From assembly GCA_022561675.1 (NCBI GenBank), contig JADFQT010000058.1:1-10763 (forward strand): a stretch of 10,763 nt of DNA, read 5' to 3'. The position numbers and the translations under genes are program-made. The notes below the pieces were generated by a model. That model searched no databases, was not told the DNA's origin, and saw nothing but the letters and a program-made list of their open reading frames with translations. This DNA comes from Chloroflexota bacterium. Lineage in GTDB: Bacteria; Chloroflexota; Dehalococcoidia; Lucifugimonadales; UBA3495. Positions 6,401-10,763 of this stretch are shown in pieces; the stretch's first letter is position 1; every line of letters starts with the position of its first letter.

Positions 6401-6454
6401 CTTCGACAGGCTATTGGTGTACGAGGGTTTTCGTTCATGGTGCACCTGTTGAAC
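6401..6454. repeat. Degenerate REP-like palindrome
   Basis: TTCGACAGG (6402-6410) pairs with CCTGTTGAA (6445-6453) over nine positions with one G-T pair, and ACGA (6421-6424) with TCGT (6431-6434) inside the loop. The arms resemble the dispersed intergenic palindrome with a CTTCGACAGGCT core and a CGTTCATGGTG-type opposite arm seen in many bacterial genomes. This copy has drifted. Its position between two convergent gene ends is typical of REP elements. Only one copy is in the window, so dispersal is not shown here. Confidence 0.35.
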
Positions 6455-6617
6455 CAGGAACGGCTGATTCTCAGACACGCCCCAAGACTGCGCCGCGATG
6501 GACGGTGAAGAAATACAGGGAGCAGGCTGAGCAGCACAGGGGTGGAAAATTGGCGGTTACTGCCGTAGTTGTTACTAGGAAGCGGGCAACTGCTAGGCCA
6601 TCTGTCCTCGCCTGGCG

Positions 6618-8036
6618 TTACTCCGGCTCTTGTTCTCGCTGCTGCTGCAGTTGTTGTTCCACATGCTGGCGGATGGCGTACCAATCCCCCAACAGGCGTT
6701 GCATCTCCTGGGGAGCCACTTCAGTTCGTCCGTAATGGGTGAGTTGGAACCCATCTACGATCCGCCCTACCGGCTCGGCGGGCAAAGCCCAACCCAGGCT
6801 GTTCTGATGCTCTTTTGGCGATTGCCATTCCTGCCGGGGGTGGCCGGCCTGCGTCGCCAGCACCAGAAAGCTGTGGTAAGCCTCCCTTGGGTTAGTGGGC
6901 TCGGGCAGCGAGCCCTTCCTATCCTTAGCGCCAGGCATCACGCCACTCAACAAATCGTTCAGCATCGCTCCCAGGTCCTTGCTAGCCTTCTCCCAGGTAA
7001 AAAGAGATTCTCGGGTCTCCTCCACCTCGGTGGCCTGTCTCCATAGTCTCCGGTACCTGAAGAGGCGGAACAGTAGCCAGCCGCCCACGGCAGCGACGGC
7101 GAAAAAGGCCAAACCCTTGAGCAGAGCCACTAGAAAGGCCGGGGGGCCGCCCCGGCCCGTGTCCTCCAGACTTTCGTGAAACTGGCGAATCTGGGCCTGG
7201 GCCAACTCCAGCCCTTCCAGGTCGCCCCCGCCGAACATACCGGACACCCAATTCCCCAACGCCACCAAGGCAGCCGCGATCAGCCCCAATCCCAGCAGCA
7301 CAGGTTTCAAAATCCACAGGCCGGCGGTGCCAATCATGCGGAGTAGGGAACGAAGCAAAACGTCCATTCCCCCCAATCCCAGGGCACTGATGATTAGGCC
7401 CAGGAGCAGAACACCACCGACGGTAACGCCGATGGGGATCAGCCAATCTCGGGACATGGGCTGAGAGTCTACCGACTCCCAGGAGAACCGGGCCAGAGAC
7501 AGGCCTGCCAGCCCTACGCCGAAGAAGCTGAGGACGAAGACGCCGCTGGTTATATCCCTCGGCGTAAAGGCGTCGATCAGCACGCCGATTACCACCACTA
7601 CCATCCCCCACTGGAAAGAACTGCGTATGGTATCCAGGGTCACATCATCATGCGCCAGGGCGCCGCCGCGCCACCAGAGGACCGTGAGGAAGGCCAGGGT
7701 GATGGTGACGGTGACAGCATCTACCCAGGCGCCGGCGATGATTGTGCCGATGGGAAGGAGACCCAGACCGTGGCTCAAGTCGGCCAGAAAAATAAGGGAC
7801 GCAACGCTGATTACCAGACCCAAAACCCCCTTCAGGTTCAGTGAGAAGCGGATGGTTTGCAAGTAGAGGGACAGCAAAAAGGACCATAGCAGGGTCGATA
7901 ACGTTAGCCAGAAAGGTATACGAGCCTCCGGCAACGCAATTAAGCTGGAAATGATGGTAAAGGTTAGGTAGAGGGCGCTCCCTTCCAGGAACAGGCCAAC
8001 CCCGGTGAGAATGCTACCCCGCCCGAACTTGCTCAT
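6618..8036 (-). CDS. Polytopic membrane protein with C-terminal DUF4129 domain
   Basis: A 472-aa protein with about eight to nine hydrophobic spans (near 9-35, 43-62, 69-86, 94-121, 143-157, 163-182, 198-222, 236-266 and 302-324), then a cytoplasmic tail. Residues about 384-455 match the DUF4129 pattern: REAYHSFLVLATQAGHPR, a SPKEH segment in place of the usual T-P-x-E-h, and LTHYGRTEV in place of the family's Y-x-x-x-R-Y-G. The tail ends in a Gln/Glu-rich stretch (459-472). DUF4129 usually terminates transglutaminase-like membrane proteins of the TgpA type encoded beside MoxR and DUF58 genes; here no Cys-His-Asp transglutaminase domain lies between the spans. It is last of the leftward genes. 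ATG 8036 follows GGAG (8041-8044, reverse strand) and overlaps the DUF58 gene by 23 bases, implying translational coupling. A role in envelope assembly or protease-like control is inferred only from its neighbours. Confidence 0.85.
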   Translation of the reverse strand: MSKFGRGSILTGVGLFLEGSALYLTFTIISSLIALPEARIPFWLTLSTLLWSFLLSLYLQTIRFSLNLKGVLGLVISVASLIFLADLSHGLGLLPIGTIIAGAWVDAVTVTITLAFLTVLWWRGGALAHDDVTLDTIRSSFQWGMVVVVIGVLIDAFTPRDITSGVFVLSFFGVGLAGLSLARFSWESVDSQPMSRDWLIPIGVTVGGVLLLGLIISALGLGGMDVLLRSLLRMIGTAGLWILKPVLLGLGLIAAALVALGNWVSGMFGGGDLEGLELAQAQIRQFHESLEDTGRGGPPAFLVALLKGLAFFAVAAVGGWLLFRLFRYRRLWRQATEVEETRESLFTWEKASKDLGAMLNDLLSGVMPGAKDRKGSLPEPTNPREAYHSFLVLATQAGHPRQEWQSPKEHQNSLGWALPAEPVGRIVDGFQLTHYGRTEVAPQEMQRLLGDWYAIRQHVEQQLQQQREQEPE

Positions 8037-9237
8037 CCTTCTCCACTCTGTCCAGCCCCCGGCCGGCGTGAAAAATCGGCACTCCCGGCACTTCCATCCG
8101 GGGTCCTCCGTCTCCCGAATAGAACACCACCACTTGATAACCCCGGCTCTTGATCTCCCGGATCTCCTCCGCCAACGCTTTGGTCAGCAGGGAAGTCACT
8201 ATCGCCACTGTCGTTCCCGACGGCATGGAGGCCCGCTCGGCCCGCAGCACGTCGGGCAGGGAAGCCACCGCGTATTGACCGGCCATGGCCAGAGCTTCCA
8301 GCACCAGGTCCAATTGGGAACCCGAGTTGCCTATCCTCAGGTTGATCCATTTTCCCGAGTAGACCGCCACGCCGTTGCTGAGCAAGCCGAAGCTGAAACG
8401 TTGGTCGGCGCAATGTTTGGCCACTGACGCCGCAACGGTGACCGCCCGCTCGAACAAGCGGCGGTTGGCTCCTTGCCAGGCGTGTTCGCTGGTCCGGGCG
8501 TTCAGCGCGATGAGCACCTTTAAGGCCACGACCGGCTCGTATTTTTTTGTCTGCAGGGTGGACCGGCGTGCCGTAGCCTTCCAGTCGATGTGCTTCATGG
8601 GGTCGCGGGGGTCATAGTCTCGCACGCCGATAAATCGGCTGGAGTCCTGGTAAATGGGCAGGTGCCCCTTGGATTCTCCCAAGGGGTGCTCCGACGGCCA
8701 AACCAACTGGTCCAGGGGCACTATTCGGGGATAGACCAGCAAATGTTCCACTTCGGTCAGGTGGACTTCCGCTGCGGTGAAGCCGAAGATATCGCCGCTC
8801 CGCAATCGAACCGGGCCAATGCGGTGGTACCCTCGCTGGTCGCACCGCAGGCTGTATTTCCACGAAACACGCTGGTAGGGAAGCAGCGAGCTGGTGATAC
8901 GATGCTCTTTGGTCAGCTCTGTGCCGGTGCCCCGGAGGCTGGCCCCCTGGAGCTCCAAGTCGGCGGGAAAGGTGTCCTGGATTTCGACCCAGATCAAGGG
9001 AACAATCTTTTCATTGGTGAGAGAGACTGTGTAATCCAGCGTGTCACCGATGAACGCCCGATGCCGAGAGAGGGTGCGGGTATGGGTTACCTCCCGAAAG
9101 GCAAAGCGGTTCCAGAACCTGGTAAGTAGCCAGATGATGATCACCAGGCTTCCCACTACTATGAGGAGGCCCTGGCTGGCGACCAGGCCAATCAGCACTA
9201 ATAAGGCGCTTACCAGCAGCCAGAGATCGTTGAGCAT
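8014..9237 (-). CDS. DUF58 domain-containing protein
   Basis: A 407-aa membrane-anchored protein of unknown molecular function, commonly partnered with MoxR ATPases. Two hydrophobic segments open it (about 5-20 and 22-40), followed by a beta-rich region (50-170) with GDTLDYTVSLTN (64-75) and GPVRLRSGDIFGF (141-153), typical of the ectodomain-like part of the family. The DUF58 signature itself begins at RDYDPRDPMKHIDWKATAR (206-224), the equivalent of G-x-R-x-Y-x-x-G-D-x-x-R-x-I-D-W. A von Willebrand A-like half follows. The place where a metal-site D-x-S-x-S would stand reads NARTS (246-250), so metal binding is doubtful. ATG 9237 has AAGG (9245-9248 reverse) about seven bases away. It lies 49 bases after the MoxR stop and overlaps DUF4129 by 23 bases. 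The MoxR-DUF58 pairing is a well-known association; the client is unknown. Confidence 0.92.
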   Translation of the reverse strand: MLNDLWLLVSALLVLIGLVASQGLLIVVGSLVIIIWLLTRFWNRFAFREVTHTRTLSRHRAFIGDTLDYTVSLTNEKIVPLIWVEIQDTFPADLELQGASLRGTGTELTKEHRITSSLLPYQRVSWKYSLRCDQRGYHRIGPVRLRSGDIFGFTAAEVHLTEVEHLLVYPRIVPLDQLVWPSEHPLGESKGHLPIYQDSSRFIGVRDYDPRDPMKHIDWKATARRSTLQTKKYEPVVALKVLIALNARTSEHAWQGANRRLFERAVTVAASVAKHCADQRFSFGLLSNGVAVYSGKWINLRIGNSGSQLDLVLEALAMAGQYAVASLPDVLRAERASMPSGTTVAIVTSLLTKALAEEIREIKSRGYQVVVFYSGDGGPRMEVPGVPIFHAGRGLDRVEKDEQVRAG

Positions 9238-9286
9238 GAACTACCTTCGTTTGGTATACCGGCGGTTGGGTTGCAATAGGGGTGGT

Positions 9287-10255
9287 TTATACCGGCACTT
9301 CTACCTGCTCCAGAATCTCTAGAATGACGCTTTCGGAGGTACGCTCGCGTAGACGGGCTTGGGACTTCAGGATTACCCGGTGGGCCAGAGCGTAGGGCGC
9401 CAACAGCTTGATCTCATCGGGTGTCACATATTCCCGGCCGCGTATCGCCGACAGGGCCTGGCTGCACCGGTAAAGTCCCAGCGTGGCGCGGGGGCTTGCC
9501 CCCAGTTCAATGTCCTGATGGTCCCTGGTGGCTTGAACCAGTCGCACAATGTAGGTGCGGAGCACTGGGTCCACATAAACCCGCTGGACCCAGGTTTGAA
9601 ACTCCGCGACCTGCTGGGCGCTGGTAACCGCCTTCATTTCCCCAAGGGGATCGGCCTCCTGGAACCTCAAGAGCATTTCTTCCTCCTCAGATTCAGCCGG
9701 GTAGCCCATGTTCAACCGTAGTAGAAAACGATCTAGCTGGGCCTCGGGAAGAGGAAAGGTGCCCTCCAGTTCTATAGGGTTTTGGGTCGCCAGGACCAGA
9801 AAAGGGGCCGGCAGCTGCACGGTGGTTTGGTCTACGGTGACCTGGCCCTCTCCCATGGCCTCCAATAGGGCCGACTGGGTGCGGGGCGTAGCTCGATTTA
9901 TCTCATCGGCCAACACCACCTGGGCGATAATGGGTCCAGGGCGGAATTCGAAGGCACCGGTTTGCTGATTATAGTAATGGATACCGGTGATGTCCGAGGG
10001 CAGCAGGTCGGGCGTGCATTGGATTCGCTTGAAGACGCAATCCAAAGAGTTGGCCAGGGCTCGGGCCAGGGTGGTTTTGCCAATTCCGGGCACATCTTCA
10101 ATCAAGACATGGCCGCCGCTGAGAACTGCCGCCAGAATCAGCTCGACTACATCATCTTTGCCTACCAGCACCTTCCCGATGTTGGACTTGATCTGGGCGG
10201 CGGCCTGGGCTACTTGGGAGATGAGTTCGGTATTCTGCACTGCCGGGCGCGACAC
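9287..10255 (-). CDS. MoxR-family AAA+ ATPase
   Basis: A 322-aa cytoplasmic AAA+ ATPase of the MoxR/RavA clade, thought to act as a chaperone that remodels or activates partner complexes, usually with a vWA or DUF58 protein. Walker A is EDVPGIGKTT (53-62, K60), Walker B VVLADEIN (113-120), sensor 1 lies in ATQNPIE (156-162), and a likely arginine finger region in EAQLDRF (171-177). The lid domain contains GASPRATLGL (about 252-261), the sensor-2 arginine block of MoxR proteins. Length is typical. The GTG start at 10255 has GGTGG (reverse strand, 10262-10266) six bases upstream and shares its G with the TAG stop of the preceding nucleotidyltransferase gene, so translation is probably coupled. 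The DUF58 and DUF4129 genes follow, forming one operon. Confidence 0.95.
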   Translation of the reverse strand: MSRPAVQNTELISQVAQAAAQIKSNIGKVLVGKDDVVELILAAVLSGGHVLIEDVPGIGKTTLARALANSLDCVFKRIQCTPDLLPSDITGIHYYNQQTGAFEFRPGPIIAQVVLADEINRATPRTQSALLEAMGEGQVTVDQTTVQLPAPFLVLATQNPIELEGTFPLPEAQLDRFLLRLNMGYPAESEEEEMLLRFQEADPLGEMKAVTSAQQVAEFQTWVQRVYVDPVLRTYIVRLVQATRDHQDIELGASPRATLGLYRCSQALSAIRGREYVTPDEIKLLAPYALAHRVILKSQARLRERTSESVILEILEQVEVPV

Positions 10256-10763
10256 TAGGAGCCACCGGCGGTCTCAGCAGACGAGGCAACCGCGCTTCGG
10301 CCGAAGCCCACCAGATACTCTTCAGCCTCTTTCAGGTCCTTGAAGGAGTCCACGCTGCGCCAGAATGCCCGGGATCGCAACGCCGAGATCCGACCGGCCT
10401 TCGCCAAGGCAGGAAAGGTTTCAGTTTCATGGTCCCCTAACTCCGGCAGCTGGGCGGCAATGCGCCGGTCGAAGACGTAAATCCCCGCGTTGATCCAGTG
10501 CGCCATCTCCACCTTTTCTCTAAACCCCACCACGTCGTCTTCCGAGTTCAGGTCCACCAATCCGTAAGGGCTGACCATGGGTACCACCATGATGCTGGCC
10601 AGGTGGCTGGAGTCCGCCGCCTGCCTCTGCCGGAACGCCGCGAGCAGCTTCTCCGGATTCTCAGAGGTGATTACGTCGCCGTTGAGCACCATGACCGACT
10701 CGGTCTCTGCCGGGACCTGGGAAAACCCCTGGCGAATTGCCCCTCCCCGTCCCAAAGGAGAAT
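10255..10763 (-). CDS. Sugar-1-phosphate nucleotidyltransferase, C-terminal part (cut by window edge)
   Basis: The frame is open to the right edge, so the N-terminus with the G-x-G-x-R nucleotide loop is outside the window; about 169 residues are visible. They begin SPLGRGGAIR, the counterpart of the PLGTAGA block of NTP-transferase family enzymes, then VMVLNGDVIT with the metal-binding Asp, VSPYGLVDLN, FREKVEM in place of the usual E-K-P, and NAGIYVF. The C-terminus reads RAFWRSVDSFKDLKEAEEYL, resembling the F-W-x-x-[MV]-D-[TS] ending of glucose-1-phosphate cytidylyltransferase-like and related proteins. It would activate a sugar phosphate to an NDP-sugar in the cytoplasm. Base and sugar (CDP, GDP, UDP or dTDP) cannot be chosen. 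Its stop overlaps the MoxR start by one base, an unusual partner for that module. A TTG at 10755 is not the true start, since homology continues upstream of it. Confidence 0.85.
   Translation of the reverse strand, partial: SPLGRGGAIRQGFSQVPAETESVMVLNGDVITSENPEKLLAAFRQRQAADSSHLASIMVVPMVSPYGLVDLNSEDDVVGFREKVEMAHWINAGIYVFDRRIAAQLPELGDHETETFPALAKAGRISALRSRAFWRSVDSFKDLKEAEEYLVGFGRSAVASSAETAGGS

Larger units (their letters stand above)
6312..6617. other. Convergent intergenic gap
   Basis: This gap separates the ends of the desaturase and the DUF4129 gene, which face each other. The short frames that cross it show no motifs. It contains the GC-rich hairpin at 6328-6362 and the REP-like palindrome near 6402-6453, annotated separately; in the remaining 160 bases or so I recognise nothing. 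Confidence 0.55.

Noticed and set aside
6301..6735. Transposase remnant or extra small genes in the convergent gap
   Set aside because: The frames 6326-6508, 6505-6735 and the reverse frame 6301-6684 share no transposase motif and run into known genes; only the palindromes are supportable.
8590..9129. 179-codon forward frame opposite DUF58
   Set aside because: Antisense shadow of a gene with a clear DUF58 signature; no motif or start context of its own.
9253..9296. Repeated TATACCGGC (9255-9263 and 9288-9296), with palindrome GGTATACC at 9253-9260, between MoxR and DUF58
   Set aside because: The second copy lies partly within the end of the MoxR gene and only two 9-base copies exist; too little to call an operator.
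1..10763. CRISPR array, tRNA, rRNA, prophage or insertion sequence
   Set aside because: I saw no regularly spaced repeats, no cloverleaf-like sequence with T-loop, and no integrase or transposase motif on either strand.

Overview
The window is ordinary bacterial chromosome of moderately high GC, with genes running rightward in the left 6.3 kb and leftward in the right 4.1 kb. The two sets converge on a non-coding gap at about 6312-6617. Several genes use TTG or GTG starts behind good Shine-Dalgarno sequences. Inositol-phospholipid genes, an LLM-type (F420/flavin) oxidoreductase, a MoxR/DUF58/DUF4129 set and an oxygen-dependent desaturase together fit an aerobic Chloroflexota of the Dehalococcoidia/SAR202 type. 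An actinobacterial relative is the main alternative. This placement is inference from gene content only; no marker gene is present.

Left block, rightward (324-3203): inositol-3-phosphate synthase (ino1), a PimA-like GT4 glycosyltransferase, and a CDP-alcohol phosphatidyltransferase of the phosphatidylinositol-phosphate synthase type. A well-formed extended -10 promoter lies just upstream. Together they would convert glucose 6-phosphate to inositol 1-phosphate, attach that to a CDP-diacylglycerol lipid, and (after a dephosphorylation not encoded here) glycosylate the phosphatidylinositol. The transferase gene overlaps the glycosyltransferase gene by 23 bases.

Next (3346-4751): lumazine synthase ribH and an LLM-class flavin/F420-dependent oxidoreductase 29 bases apart, ending in a hairpin that covers the stop codon. 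A 489-base non-coding stretch follows, containing several small dyads and a short repeated motif. It leads to a lone, somewhat AT-richer membrane fatty acid desaturase (5241-6311).

The convergent gap (6312-6617) holds a strong hairpin just after the desaturase and a degenerate REP-like palindrome.

Right block, leftward (read from 10763 down to 6618): the C-terminal part of a sugar-1-phosphate nucleotidyltransferase (cut by the window edge), a MoxR AAA+ ATPase whose GTG start shares a base with the preceding stop codon, a DUF58 protein, and a polytopic membrane protein ending in DUF4129. This is a compact MoxR-DUF58-DUF4129 envelope module, but the usual transglutaminase domain of the DUF4129 partner is absent.

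I did not find a clearly new system. The observations most worth following are the inositol-lipid cassette outside its classical setting, the transglutaminase-less MoxR module coupled to a sugar nucleotidyltransferase, and a lumazine synthase that has lost a normally conserved lysine.
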